Assembly: GCF_032854445.1 (NCBI RefSeq)
Contig: NC_088305.1
Location: forward strand, 25,566,628-25,630,627
Length of the DNA: 64,000 nucleotides
Source: Liolophura sinensis
Lineage: Eukaryota; Mollusca; Polyplacophora; Chitonida; Chitonidae
Reading direction: 5' to 3'
Every line of letters begins with the position of its first letter. Within the stretch, counting starts at the first letter, position 1. A program made the translations under genes and the position numbers. Below the pieces are notes generated by a model. That model was not told the DNA's origin, did not search any database, and saw only the letters and a program-made list of their open reading frames with translations. Positions 1-11,523 of the stretch are shown here, in pieces.

Positions 1-43
1 ATATATACACGCCCATACACATTGCTTACTTTATATTTAGATA

Positions 44-185
44 GGTCTCCCAGCAACCTGTGGATGGTCGTGGGTTTTCCCTTTTCTCTGCCCAGTTTCC
101 TCCCACCATAATGCTGGTCGCCGTCGCATAAGTGAAATATTCTTGATTATGGTGTAAAACACTAATCACATAAATAAATAAATAT
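44..185 (+). repeat. MetaSINE-type SINE, 5'-truncated
   Basis: Body and tail only. It has CAACCTGTGGATGGTCGTGG, then the CCACCATAATGCTGG core, the GTGAAATATTCTTGA block, TGTAAAACACTAATCAC and an AAATAAATAAATA tail. The same order of blocks recurs in about 14 other places in this window, which is why I treat it as one SINE family. The tRNA-like head is missing. Confidence 0.85.
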
Positions 186-340
186 ATTTAGATAACTGTT
201 TCACCACTTAAATATCAGCAGTATGCATTGATTTTTCTCATTAGGTTATTGTTAAAATTGTGTTCATTGGGGTAAACTGATTGACCCTTTCTAAAATAGG
301 GCCCTTCCCTAAAGCTTTTACCTAGCCTTGATGGAATGTC

Positions 341-360
341 TCTCTCTCTCTCTCTCTCTC
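341..360. repeat. (CT)n microsatellite
   Basis: About ten uninterrupted CT dinucleotides. Confidence 0.95.
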
Positions 361-423
361 AATGGTAATTTCTCTAAAATCCCTATCACGTCCATTACTA
401 AATTAGAATAACAAATTAAAATT

Positions 424-703
424 GGCACTTGCTACTGCTTCACGTGGCGCTCGGCAGTGAGAGGTTAGAGTAAGGAAACATGACTGGTTGACACAGTGTC
501 AGTATAATGTGACTTGAGTGGGGGTGTCATGTCTGGTGTCTTTGGCATGATACTTCAGTGACGGCAGCCCTTTGGCAGCATGGAATCACCTTGCCACAAG
601 AAGACACGGTATAGAAACACACCACATGACTCCTCGTCACACCTAATGATCCCTCATCTCACATGATGGAAAAATCGCTAAATACAACATTAAACCCCAA
701 GCA
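424..703 (+). repeat. tRNA-headed SINE family 2, 5'-truncated
   Basis: Shares a long, diverged match with the better copy at 59527-59835: GGTGTCATGTCTGGTGTC, the ATACTTCAGTG-CGGCAG block, the GACAAGAAGACAC-like block and the terminal CACATGA...TAAATAC-ACATTAA end. The tRNA-like head is absent. Confidence 0.8.
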
Positions 704-1470
704 TTCTTGTACATACATGTACTGAATAACAACAAAAAAAGTAGTCCCTCCCAAGGAACCCTATTTATTCTCATAGGGTTGTACGAATTTTTTAATAGTG
801 GACTCAGTATTATATGGCAATGATACCAGTCAGGTGGCATGAATAAAGTCATACCCTAAATCCTCAATAAATTCACCCAGTCTCATAACTCTAGTGCAGG
901 GTTTGGTAGACTACAAAAATACTATCTCGTCTGGACAGGGCCCATTTTCACCAAACTTCTAAGTCATATTTCTCATAATTTTTTTCGTCGAAAAAATTGC
1001 CTAAGTTATAGTGCTATAAGGTGACGTTATTTATGAGAAAAGTAATGAAAAACTGACTTTTTGAAGATTTATGAAAGTGGCTATGGTTATTAGATAATTT
1101 CTGTAACGTTCGTAAGTGTTCTACCTAAACAATACATTTTTAGTGTTGAAAATCTTTTTTCAAATCAATTTTCAAATTGCCTCAAAAGGAATACATTACT
1201 GGTTGATTTTGTTGAGGATTTACAGCAGGGGAATAATGTAGCACCAATGTTATTTGGCAATTAATTGCATAAAAACTGTAAATCCCTTGCTATCTGGGAT
1301 TTCTAATGTCGGGAACTAATCAGCAGAAATGGAATACTATTCCCAGGCTGGTCCTACTGGCATGTTTTTCTCGGCCAAGAAACTGACGGCTAAATTTACC
1401 CATAACTCTAGATAAAAAATGAATGTGTAGCACAAAATACAAACCAACCACTGGTAATACACATAAATAC

Positions 1471-1517
<47 letters not shown>

Positions 1518-1827
1518 CATATATATATATATACAAAATCATCAATTGAACTTCATAAAACTATGACAATATTGCCAACCACAATTTACATGTAATCTAA
1601 TTTAAAGACATATTGGTATTTTCATTTATTTCAATTTATTTCACTTTTGTTCAATGCCACATAATAAGAATTCTGTACCACTATCAAAGTGTATGGTGTT
1701 TTTAATACATAAAAATCTGTAACAGCCACTAGGTTTTTAGCCAACATGATTTAATTTCACTTCAAATTGTATACCTCATTAAAGTAAACTGGTGTTTAAT
1801 ATCCAATAAGAGGGAAGCCTAGAAACA
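704..1827. other. Non-coding, A+T-rich; one AT microsatellite
   Basis: I see no coding signal or known repeat here apart from the AT-rich microsatellite at about 1471-1534. The short ORF across that microsatellite is an artefact of the repeat. Confidence 0.6.
1471..1534. repeat. (AT)n microsatellite
   Basis: Two runs of alternating AT separated by a short GTATATAC interruption. Confidence 0.95.
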
Positions 1828-1988
1828 TGTACAGTCATTCTTGAACCTTTTTGCATGTTTGTAAGGTGTTTATTCAAGCCTATTCTTAAGGTGTTATTCT
1901 GTGTAGGCTGATATCATACTTTTTGTGAAGCCCTGAAATTGCCCAATCCAACTAAAGTAGTTTTGTCTCCTAAATCAGACAAAAAATG
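1828..1988 (+). repeat. Interspersed repeat D, copy 1
   Basis: Diverged match to 14746-14920 on the same strand and to 32327-32508 and 37047-37200 in inverted orientation. Landmarks: GCATGTTTG, TATTCAAGCCTATTCTTAAG, a TACTTTTTGTGAAGCCCTGA block, and GTTTTGTCTCC. No tRNA promoter, TIR or coding content was seen. It is probably a non-autonomous element of unknown type. Confidence 0.7.
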
Positions 1989-2109
1989 TGCATACATTGG
2001 ACGGAAAGTTTCATAGCGAAAATGTTGACGAGTAAGAGTAAGCCACATACACGAACCAGACTGGCTTCAGGCGATAACAAAATATCCACCATCACTGGCC
2101 ACAACGGAA

Positions 2110-2322
2110 ATGGAGCAACCGACTTTTGTGTGTGCTGTGGACACGAACGAAGAACAGTTAATCACAGAAACCCAGGACCTGCAAATCTTCCATAGCCCCT
2201 GGGAGGATACTGACTGCCTTTTTCTGGACGACATTTGCGACAAATCCTCACAAAGAGAGTGCCTAAATCCTTATACTGTACTGTCTATTCAGCCGCCATT
2301 ATGGAGTTCATTCAACCAATGA
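2110..2322 (+). CDS. Possible small acidic protein or first coding exon, unidentified
   Basis: A 70-codon ORF starts MEQPTFVCAVDTNEEQ and has a strongly acidic stretch in the middle (WEDTDCLFLDDICDK). It ends in TGA after SSFNQ. The ATG has A at -3, and codon use looks protein-like rather than A+T-random; the local sequence is visibly less A+T-rich than its flanks. No signal peptide, membrane segment or cysteine motif is apparent, and I do not recognise the family. It may be a complete small protein or the first exon of a longer one, but no strong GT donor lies inside it. It lies just downstream of repeat D, so it could also be part of an undescribed repeat. A chance ORF of this length is also possible. 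Confidence 0.3.
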   Translation: MEQPTFVCAVDTNEEQLITETQDLQIFHSPWEDTDCLFLDDICDKSSQRECLNPYTVLSIQPPLWSSFNQ

Positions 2323-3059
2323 AAAGACTTGTTTAAGCAAAGTTTTTATCCACAGCTCTGATGATAGCTGAAGACAACAAAATCGATGGCGGGATTTTCC
2401 TTTTTTTTTATAAAAACATGATGTCTGGGTGGTTCAAAATCGTCTTGAATGTTTCTTGGCTTCCTAATTAGATTTTCGTGCATTTTCGTCTGAGCTGGTT
2501 TATTTTGTTGAGCGTCGTGGAATATTTACCCTGCCTAAGCTCTGAGACTCACTAGCACCATCAAAATAAACTTCCAATAAAAAAAAAAATAAGCAGGGCG
2601 TCAAGATAATACTTTCGCCGACCTCTCCCAGATTCAACATACTGAAAACAAATAATCCACATAGCCGTAAGTTTCAATTTAGCCTGTCTACATGGAATGG
2701 GTGGACAGGTGTGAATTTCAGAGTATCCATGGTGATGGTCTGGCTGCATGAACTTTTTCATGAAAATCATTATTTAATTTACCCAAAGCAAACTTCATCT
2801 CATGTGAGATTTTCACACAAAAACTAGAGTCTGTAAGCATTGACTGATGTCAAAATTTAAATCAATTCAATATTCCTCTTCACAATGCTAAGTTTTTGTT
2901 ACTGTCTTTTTTTCTGTTTCATTTGTTTTAAGGTAAAACTGATAATGTGGATAAAATCTTAATTTCTCAAGCAAAAAAATAAGCTTTAAGATTGCATTTC
3001 AAACTTTAACTTAAGTCAGAAATGACTCTGTGGAATCGGCCCTTGGTTGCAGATGCTGA
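2323..3059. other. No supported gene
   Basis: Mostly A+T-rich non-coding sequence. The minus strand has a 69-codon ORF (2561-2770) with a good-looking acceptor inside it (TTATTTGTTTTCAG). The codons after it run into a poly-T tract and no donor is convincing, so I do not call an exon. Confidence 0.5.
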
Positions 3060-3527
3060 AAATTTTCTAAATGCTAACACAAAAATGCACTTTTCTAAAT
3101 GCAAAGACAAAAATGCAGTTTTCTGAATGCAAACACAAAAATGCAGTTTTCTGAATACAAACACAAAAATGCACTTTTCTAAATGCGAACACAAAAATGC
3201 AGTTTTCTGAATGCAAACACAAAAATGCACTTTTCTAAATGCAAACACAAAAATGCGGTTTTCTAAATGTGAACATAAAAATGCGGTTTTCTAAATGCAA
3301 ACACAAAAATGCACTTTTCTGAATGCAAACACAAAAATGCACTTTTCTAAATGCAAACACAAAAAAGCGTTTTTCTAAATGCAAACACAAAAATGCAGTT
3401 TTCTGAATGCAAACACAAAAATGCAGTTTTCTAAATGCAAACACAAAAATGCGGTTTTCTAAATGCAAACACAAAAATGCAGTTTTCTAAATGTGAACAC
3501 AAAAATGCAGTTTTCTGATTGCAAACA
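3060..3527. repeat. 28-bp minisatellite, about 16 units
   Basis: Unit GCAGTTTTCTGAATGCAAAC plus ACAAAAAT. Units differ at G/C and at CTGAAT/CTAAAT/CTAAATGT positions. Because 28 is not a multiple of 3, each minus-strand frame cycles through the array. That explains the two minus-strand ORFs of about 80 codons with a 28-residue period; I take them as non-coding. Confidence 0.95.
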
Positions 3528-5107
3528 TGGTGACATTTTATCACTACATGGCAATTAAATGGCCTTAGAAAATAATAAATGAATTAATATGGCTCAACGC
3601 TGTTTCAGCTGTACAACAGCCATTTGGTGAGTGTGTAATGCACTCTTTATAGACAAGGTCAGACAGTATATCTTTGAAGTTCATACAGAGCAACTCAAAA
3701 CAGTGTCAACACAAATTCTGCAAATGGCACAATTACAGAGGAGACATTAACCAACAGCTTTTAACAGCTGTGAAATTCTGGTCAATGTTGGCATGGATTA
3801 ACCTGGGGGATTAGAAACCTGTAGAGCGAGGTATCTTAATAGGACTTTGAACCTGCTCGACCTACGGGACGCGCACCAAAATATCATGTTCATAATGTAT
3901 CCCACAGATAAGATACGTGTATTATTTTAGCAGCTGAAACATTCACATCATGTTTCAAGGAATATGCTCATTACAGCTTTCATGCTGCTGACTTTCAGAA
4001 ACACTTATCTGATAGATTTTCATTTTTTTTTTTTTACCACAAACATTGACCTTCTAGGAAAATGTCTTCATAAAGATACCCCCAACAATCTTGCGATTGT
4101 GCATTTTTATATAAAATTTGCATGTATGTCGGTCGATCCTAAAGGGTATTCACCCCCTACAAATAACTGAAAATGGGGGAGGCAGGAGACACGACTGTCG
4201 TTTTGTTATTTATTTGATTGCAACGCTTTACATGGATCATTACAACATGTAATTCAATATAACATAACCACAAATGTGTCCATCAACTTTTTCACCAAGC
4301 AGTTGGCTGACGTATGCCTCTACTCTACATGTACACAAAAACAACTTTCAGACATTTCAGTAAAAAAAGAACCTTCAGGTTTTTTTTGTTCACCCAATTT
4401 TAACTTTGGAGGCTTGGTTGTCTTGGTAATTATTCAGGGAAAATCATGATCTTATGCTGATTTTGGCTCACTAAACCCAGCATCACACAGCCTTCATCTT
4501 CCCATAGTAATTACAAGTCTTATCAATCACAGTCTATCAACCTTCACACCACATCCACTAAACAAAATGCTGAAGCAGGCAGATTTGTCCAACAACAACA
4601 ACAATAGTGTAGTATAACGAGGAAGATGCATGGGTGGTAATTATCTTTGACAACAACAGTGCAATTTCATCAGACTGGATATTATCGCTAAACTGTTAGA
4701 GACGTCTGCAATTTCAATCTCATGACACTTTAAGTATACACACTGACACAAAGCCTGAATGCTTTTATTTTCGAGTGAAAACTGCGAAAATGGTTAAGTT
4801 ATCTGGGGAATCATGTGATGTGTGGAAGCATGTGACATGACAAAACGAAAAACTTACTCGATTCACCTTAAAAATTGGAATAAAGAGATGCCTTCGTACA
4901 AGAAGAGGAGGTCATGAAATATCAAACAAACGATTTTCAAAACATCTATCTACGGAGAATAAACTCTCCTAATAAGGTGACATGAGTTATTTTACTGATC
5001 AAAATTTTTTATCAATTATAACAATTCATTTTTAGCTCACTGAGATGTTTGATTGTAACAATGTAGTCACACTAGCCTACATATGTATACATCATTCCCA
5101 AATTTTC
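3528..5107. other. Non-coding, nothing recognised
   Basis: A+T-rich sequence with short homopolymers and a CAA-type trinucleotide run near 4592-4607. No gene, RNA or family repeat could be supported. Confidence 0.6.
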
Positions 5108-6712
5108 ATTAGAAATACTACAAACATGTCCCTCCATAAATTTGCATCAGAGATATTACTAGCATGTCCCATCACAAATTTGTATCAGAGATGTTACTAG
5201 CATGTCCCATCACAAATTTGTATCAGAGATGGTACTAGCATGTTCCATCACAAATTTGTATCAGAGATGTTACTAGCATGTCCAATCATAAATTTGCATC
5301 AGAGATGTTACTAGCATGTCCCATCACAAATTTGTATCAGAGATGTTACTAGCATGTCCCATCACAAATTTGTATCAGAGATGGTACTAGCATGTTCCAT
5401 CACAAATTTGTATCAGAGATGTTACTAGCATGTCCCATCACAAATTTGTATCAGAGATGGTACTAGCATGTTCCATCACAAATTTGTATCAGAGATGTTA
5501 CTAGCATGTCCAATCATAAATTTGCATCAGAGATGTTACTAGCATGTCCCACCACAAATTTGTATCAGAGATGTTACTAGCATGTCCCACCACAAATTTG
5601 TATCAGAGATGTTACTAGCATGTCCCTAGCATGTCCCATCACAAATTTGTATCAGAGATGTTACTAGCATGTTCCATCACAAATTTGTATCAGAGATGTT
5701 ACTAGCATGTCCCATCACAAATTTAAATCAGAGATGTTACTAGCATGTCCCATCACAAATTTGTATCAGAGATGGTACTAGCATGTCCCATCATAAATTT
5801 GTATCAGAGATATTACTAGCATGTTCCATCACAAATTTGTATCAGAGATGTTACTAGCATGTCCAATCATAAATTTGCATCAGAGATGTTACTAGCATGT
5901 CCCACCACAAATTTAAATTAGAGATATCACTAGCATGTCCCATCACAAATTTGTATCAGAGATATTACTTCCATGTTCCATCACAAATTTAAATCAGAGA
6001 TGTTACTAGCATGTCCCATCACAAATTTAAATCAGAGATATTACTAGCATGTCCCATCACAAATTTAAATCAGAGATGTTACTAGCATGTCCCATCACAA
6101 ATTTGCATCAGAGATGTTACTAGCATGTTCCACCAAAATTTGCATCAGAGATATTACTAGCATGTTCCATCATAAATTTGTATCAGAGATGTTACTAGCA
6201 TGTTCCATCACAACTTTGCATCAGAGATATTACTAGCATGTTCCACCACAAATTTGTATCAGAGATGTTACTAGCATGTTCCACCACAAATTTGTATCAG
6301 AGATGTTACTAGCATGTTCCATCACAAATTTGTATCAGAGATGTTACTAGCATGTTCCATCACAAATTTGTATCAGAGATGTTACTAGCATGTTCCATCA
6401 CACATTTGTATCAGAGATGTTACTAGCATGTTCCATCATAAATTTGTATCAGAGATGTTACTAGCATGTTCCATCATAAATTTGTATCAGAGATGTTACT
6501 AGCATGTTCCATCACAAATTTTTATCAGAGATGTTACTAGCATGTTCCATCACAAATTTGTATCAGAGATGTTACTAGCATGTCCCATCACAAATTTGTA
6601 TCAGAGATGTTACTAGCATGTCCCATCACAAATTTGTATCAGAGATGTTACTCACATGTCCTGTCACAAATTTGCATCAGAGATATCACTAACACATCCA
6701 TCACAAATTTAA
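5108..6712. repeat. 38-bp satellite, about 42 tandem units
   Basis: Unit ATCAGAGATGTTACTAGCAT plus GTCCCATCACAAATTTGT. Variants include TTCC/TCCC, CATCAC/CACCAC/CATCAT, GTATC/GCATC/AAATC and GATGTT/GATGGT/GATATT. Variants recur in register: a GGTACT-TTCC-unit and CCAATCAT-unit combination repeats 228 bp (six units) apart, which shows higher-order duplication. There is one short partial-unit insertion near 5622. Stops in every frame make it non-coding. Confidence 0.97.
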
Positions 6713-7287
6713 ACTTCGTCTTCCTCTGTTGACTAACTAAAGATTGACGACACTGAATTAACGCATGACGTTATACTATCACATGTTTCTGAGAAATCAA
6801 TGCCTCATCTTTCATGTTTTTGTCAAAATTTATGCAAATTTATACAAGTTAGGATGTCACTGGCATCTGTAAGTTCTACCCGACGCTTTTTACCCAAGAT
6901 GCAGCTGTATGACAACAACGCATATTCTACAATATGATATATATGATACTGAAAAGACATGATAGGTGAGCGGGTAAAACATAACTTTGCTTTTCACACT
7001 TCACACAAATGGTCCAAGGAAAAAAACAAAATATACATCCAAGATTTAAAGATATGGATTTTAAAGTTTAACAAACTTCACAAAAAAAAAAAAAACGCAA
7101 ACAGTAGAGAAAAGAATCACTTTATAATCTTACAATGTGTTGAGAGCTACTGTATCTGTCCTAAAAATTTGCACTTTTACAGGCAAATTAATATAAAATC
7201 ATATTATACTTTTGGTGCCGAAACATTTTTCTAGTAGGGTATCATTTTAACTGTATCTTCAAAAGAAACCTCAATAAAACTCTCACT
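6713..7287. other. Non-coding, nothing recognised
   Basis: A+T-rich with a poly-A tract at about 7082-7095. The 91-codon plus-strand ORF here is Lys/Asn/Ile-rich and reads like A-rich random sequence. Confidence 0.6.
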
Positions 7288-7409
7288 ATCGAGCAACCTG
7301 TGGATGATCGTGAGTTTCCCCCTGGGCTTTGCCCATCAAAAACCTTGCCGCTGTCGTATAAGTGAAATATTTTTGAGTGCTGCGTAAAACACCGATCAAA
7401 AAAATAATT
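7288..7409 (+). repeat. MetaSINE-type SINE, 5'-truncated and internally deleted
   Basis: GAGCAACCTGTGGATGATCG, GGGCTTTGCCC, CCGCTGTCGTATAAGTGAAA and GCGTAAAACACCGATCAAA in family order. The CACCATAATGCTGG core is mostly deleted. Confidence 0.85.
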
Positions 7410-7967
7410 CAAACCCACATTTGGAAAGCTAGGGAATTTGTTCATTCCGGCCCAGCCTCTGCCTTCGCATAACATATGCATGTTCAAATCACAAGATGTT
7501 CCAGCTGACTTAAAATGATAGGGTATTAATCAACACAAATGTACGTAGCCCATGGGTAGCAGAAGTCTTCAAATAAAACACAATCAAACTCCCCAATGAA
7601 TCCACTCAATAAAAAATTTTAACAAAAAATCATCTGATCTTTTTACGTGATGTCATTAAGCTGCACAGCTACCAGGACAGGCAACTTGACATTTTACCCA
7701 ATCACTGAAAGTTTCACGGGCCATTATAAATGCACTCAAACCTCACTTTAATACCGTATATAACCTACATACGTGTATAATATGAGTAAAATAATATATA
7801 CAATATGATATGGTCAATTTACATCTGAAGTCTGAACAGCTCAAATTTTCTGATTACCAGTGACAATTGTGTTCTAGTGATTTTGTACAATTAAGTAGTA
7901 TGTGAAGAATGATTAAAAAAAAAAATTGTACCCTTCTTAATGAATGCAAAACATGAACCTCATCTTT
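7410..7967. other. Non-coding, nothing recognised
   Basis: A+T-rich; no ORF with protein-like composition and no repeat shared with the rest of the window. Confidence 0.5.
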
Positions 7968-8151
7968 CTATATTTGAAGCACTAAAACAATGAAGATAAT
8001 AAGTAGCTGCATGTGCTCTTGTGGATCTGGCCGTAATTTGAAACCAGGGTGTATCAATTCCAACATTTTTCCAATTTTCCTTTCATGTAGGCCGCCTAGG
8101 CCCCAGAAGCTCTTGCCATTTATATTGCTAGAGACGCAATGGAGGTCATTT
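7968..8151 (-). CDS. Weak candidate exon of the minus-strand split gene, 3' boundary unknown
   Basis: On the minus strand a strong acceptor (TTTTTTTCTCCAG) ends just above 8151. It is followed by an open frame, NDLHCVSSNINGKSFWGLGG and onward, through ...ERKIGKMLELIHPGFK to a stop at 7968. The frame needs one base (A) to complete a codon begun upstream. The candidate exon at 9856-10000 leaves two bases (AG), giving AGA (Arg), so the phases agree. I find no good GT donor inside the block, so the exon end is uncertain; the last 15 residues may be intron or this may be the last exon. The block could instead be an old interspersed repeat carried in an intron. Function is not recognised. Confidence 0.28.
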
Positions 8152-8808
8152 CTGGAGAAAAAAATTGTGAGAATTTCGGGATAAACTGCACACAGCATTT
8201 TTTTTTTCACACCACTCAGCTGATGTCATTTGGTCTATGGAAAAAAATATTATTTCAGGCCTCCCTCACTTTAACTTCAGGGGCTGTTTCAGCCCACCAC
8301 CCACCACCCCCAATTCTTCCCCACACCACCCACCACCCGGTTGCAACGCCTATGTATATTGCATAATGGTATACAGGAACCTGTGCACTGTCTCACTATG
8401 AGTCTATACCAGAAACCTAGCAACAGCTGTCCCTGATCCCAACCATCAGTTGCCACAGGCAAGCCGGCCTTCTTCTGTGGCTGTGACCTTAAATTTCCCT
8501 ACAGCCACAATCTTGTCAGCCATAACCTAGAATCTATAGTGCTCTAACAATTAAGTTATACTTTAAAACACAGCTTTTGAGTATACATGCATGTAGGCTG
8601 TTTTAGTAACAACACCGAAAGTTTTCTCATAACCAATTAATCAAAATTCATAAAAAGTTGCCCTATAAGGTGGACGAATCAATCAGAATCAAGTTAAATG
8701 TGCAATATGCAAACAGTCTAAACTTCCAGATGAAATATGGTGTTTATGTTCATTCCAGTTTTCAATGAAAAAAAATTCATTTCATTACAGCTAAATACAC
8801 AAATACAT
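8152..8808. other. Non-coding, nothing recognised
   Basis: Includes a C-rich stretch of CCACCC repeats at about 8294-8340. The plus-strand ORF across it (8139-8366) is Pro/His-rich low complexity, and I do not accept it. Confidence 0.5.
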
Positions 8809-8810
8809 AC

Positions 8811-8891
<81 letters not shown>

Positions 8892-8898
8892 TATATAT
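8809..8898. repeat. (AT)n-(AC)n-(AT)n compound microsatellite
   Basis: AT run, then about ten AC units, then a long AT run. The short ORFs over it on both strands are Ile/Tyr/His repeats caused by the microsatellite. Confidence 0.95.
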
Positions 8899-9855
8899 GC
8901 ACACAATAATTGTATTTTGCAAATACAGTGCCCAGCACCTTCAGACTACCTGTCTTTCATTCATAACTTCTTTTATCATATTTCCTGGATTTTAAAATAG
9001 CACAAAAATGTTTTCCTCATGTCTTTCTTATTAGCCATTAACAATTCCTGATCATCAACGAAAATTGTCACAAAACTCACTGATAATCATGGTTGCATGA
9101 TTTTATGCGATGTCACAAAAACAATATGCATTACCAGCAGTTTATGGCTGAAAAAAAAAACTGAAAAGCGGTTTACATTTCAGCACCAAAACTAACAAAT
9201 TATGGCATTTGTATGTCTCTATATATGCATTTATTTGGGCAAAATTTTAGGTGATTTACCGTAACTGAAGAAAAGAGGCACTCAAGATTTTGCGGAAATA
9301 CTGATGTCTTCAGCTCACAAGGACCAATCATGTAATAACGACAAATAACGTCACATGACTGACTTGGCCACAGGCTAAGCTGGCTACGCCAGTGTTTTTA
9401 CTTAAAGTGCTGCCTAAACATCTCACAGATCTGTTATTACATGAATAACCATTAGGCTCCCACTGAAACACAAATCATGCCAGATTTTGCTGACACAAAA
9501 ACGCTCATGAATATAACTGTACCATCAGCTGAGATAATACTCTGTATTTCACTGACCTATAAAAGTTTTAACGTTTTTCAGTTCAGACATTCTGCTTGAT
9601 TCTGACTGATATACGTCTAGCTTGAAGGGCCACTTAAAGTGTCTACTGAGATGTTAGATTTAAATTTCTTATCACAGCATATCAGACCTTCTGTGATGCA
9701 TGGTTTCTATGTGTTCCTGAAAATGCATTTTTATGTACCAAACTTTAGATTAAATAGATCAAATGTCACTGAGTTGCCATAGCTAAATTACCATAGGTAC
9801 ATGCAGGTTGCTATGGGTTACCAAGATTTTATTTAGAAGAATATGGCTCCCTAAC
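8899..9855. other. Non-coding, nothing recognised
   Basis: A+T-rich sequence without shared repeats or a coding signal. If the minus-strand exon calls are right, this is intron. Confidence 0.5.
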
Positions 9856-10000
9856 CTATACCCATTTTCTTGAAGCCTACAATGGGTGATCAGAGACAGT
9901 TCAAAGGCCCAGTGTAATAACAAGAAGATGGCCAATAAACTAGCAGCACCCAAAACACACCAGAAGAATTTCACTGTATGAACATTCTTTTCAGGTTTCT
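9856..10000 (-). CDS. Candidate coding exon with one transmembrane helix, minus-strand split gene
   Basis: Read on the minus strand, an acceptor (TGTTTCTTTGATAG) is followed by AG-AAA-CCT-GAA... It encodes KPEKNVHTVKFFWCV, then a hydrophobic run LGAASLLAIFLLLHWAF, then ELSLITHCRLQENGY. The exon would end TAT-AG before GTTAGGG, a moderate GT donor with G at +5; an alternative donor (CATT/GTAGGC) would shorten it to 9881. The exon at 32052-32145 ends one base (G) into a codon. This one starts with two (AG), so joining them gives GAG (Glu) and a continuous frame: acidic N-terminus, KPEK linker, helix. The layout suggests a cytoplasmic tail followed by a first or only membrane span, for example a type II membrane protein. 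This inference rests on phase, splice signals and hydrophobicity only. Confidence 0.42.
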
Positions 10001-11523
10001 CTATCAAAGAAACATACACCATGTTGCTTGAGCATTTTTCTCCCTTCCAGTAAAAGGAACCCCATAAATACTATCTGTATTGGTTTCAGGCGTCCACAGA
10101 GACTGATGTCTCAACACATACTTGTACAAATAAACTCAATGTATTTGTGTTCAACAGGGCTCTTTGTTTAAAGGTCTTCCAGTCATCAGAGACGACTGAA
10201 TTCCCCAGTGCTCGTGGGGGTAAGTGCAAAATTATAATCGCTGGTAGAAGAAATGTCAGTTTTAAGAAGCAACATGTAGTGGGCTGGCATGGCGGCCCTA
10301 TGACAGAAGCATGTCCTGATTTACCGCACACTGATGTGCTGCCCCCCTTCCCCATGTTACAACAAATATGTCCTCATTCATGTCTGAGACTAACCCCAAC
10401 TCTGGGGCAAACAGGACAAAATCCTCAAAATTGAGCCCTGTTAAACAAACATCCAGTGTACACATGTATATAGTGGATATAGTCGGATATACAGTGTATA
10501 TTTTTGTACACATGACTGCTCATGCGAAACTCAGTGAAGAGGAACATTTTAACACAAAAGTTCATGACAAGAAGCAAGAGTTCGTCATGCATGGCTGACA
10601 CATGTATAAAATCTATTTCAACCTGAATGCATATTGCTGAATCTGAATGTAATCTAGCTCTTTATGTCTTTCAAACAGATAAACACAAATGCATCTTATC
10701 AAGAAGATTAGGGTTGGGACAAAATTAACATATTATATGTTTGATGTTACGTGACCAACCCTTCAAAAAGGCCCCGTCTGAAATTCTTTTTTCCATGTTT
10801 TTACAGATGCCAAATTATTGTAATTTATTTCATCCAATACATTTTTTTTTTTCGCCGATCGTTTGAAATTTATACAGGTTACATGCGCTCTTTCGAGAAA
10901 TATAATTTCCTTGTTCGAAAATCCGTTCAAAGGATGGCTCATATATACTGATGCACGAGATGCATCCTTATCCCCGATGTCCATACTCGATTATGACATT
11001 GTATCTGTATTCAGCTATCTCATCGGCAAAGCTTGCTGCATTCACAATACTTATAATGCTAGTATCCACTTAACACGTGATCTGTCAGCAAGCTAAGACA
11101 TTTACGCGCCTTTTGAAACCATTGGCACTGACCTTTATGCAATATTACCTTAGAAAATCTCAGACCAATTTGAAAATAGGGTTTGCTCTGAGCTACTCAC
11201 TGCATGACGCTGTCTGTCCGATTGACCTAAATTGGTGCGTCAATCCCGCTGACGTCGTTGGAGAATCACAACGTTACTTAAAAATTCCAACATATAAAAA
11301 AGATCAGCACACAAAGGTAGACAACGATGTTTCATGTATGTGTCCATGTGCTGTGCGTAAAAGCAATAGCAGCGTGCTTGTGAGGAGAGCTCAGGAAGCT
11401 AGATATCATTATGGAATTACCATTCGTACACGCCACAGAATGAGATAAAAATTGTCCACAAGGCCATGAAGCCGTCAGCTAAGTCACTTCACTTTTGAAT
11501 AATCAAGGTGAGAAATTGAGACC
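10001..11523. other. No supported gene
   Basis: Several overlapping ORFs of 65-123 codons occur on both strands, the longest at 11077-11448 on the plus strand. None has a recognisable domain or clear splice context. Base composition is more balanced than in the flanks, so an unannotated exon is possible. Confidence 0.4.

Noticed and set aside
5108-6712. CRISPR-like regular array
   Set aside because: Units are contiguous 38-bp copies with no unique spacers, and the context is eukaryotic.
10147-10434. Exon on the plus strand ending at GGGG/GTAAGTGC near 10221
   Set aside because: The donor is strong, but no acceptor or coherent reading frame precedes it and nothing links it to another exon.
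11077-11448. 123-codon plus-strand ORF (MICQQAKTFTRLLKPL...)
   Set aside because: Longest ORF in unique sequence of the left half, but no recognised motif. Kept as a low-priority candidate only.
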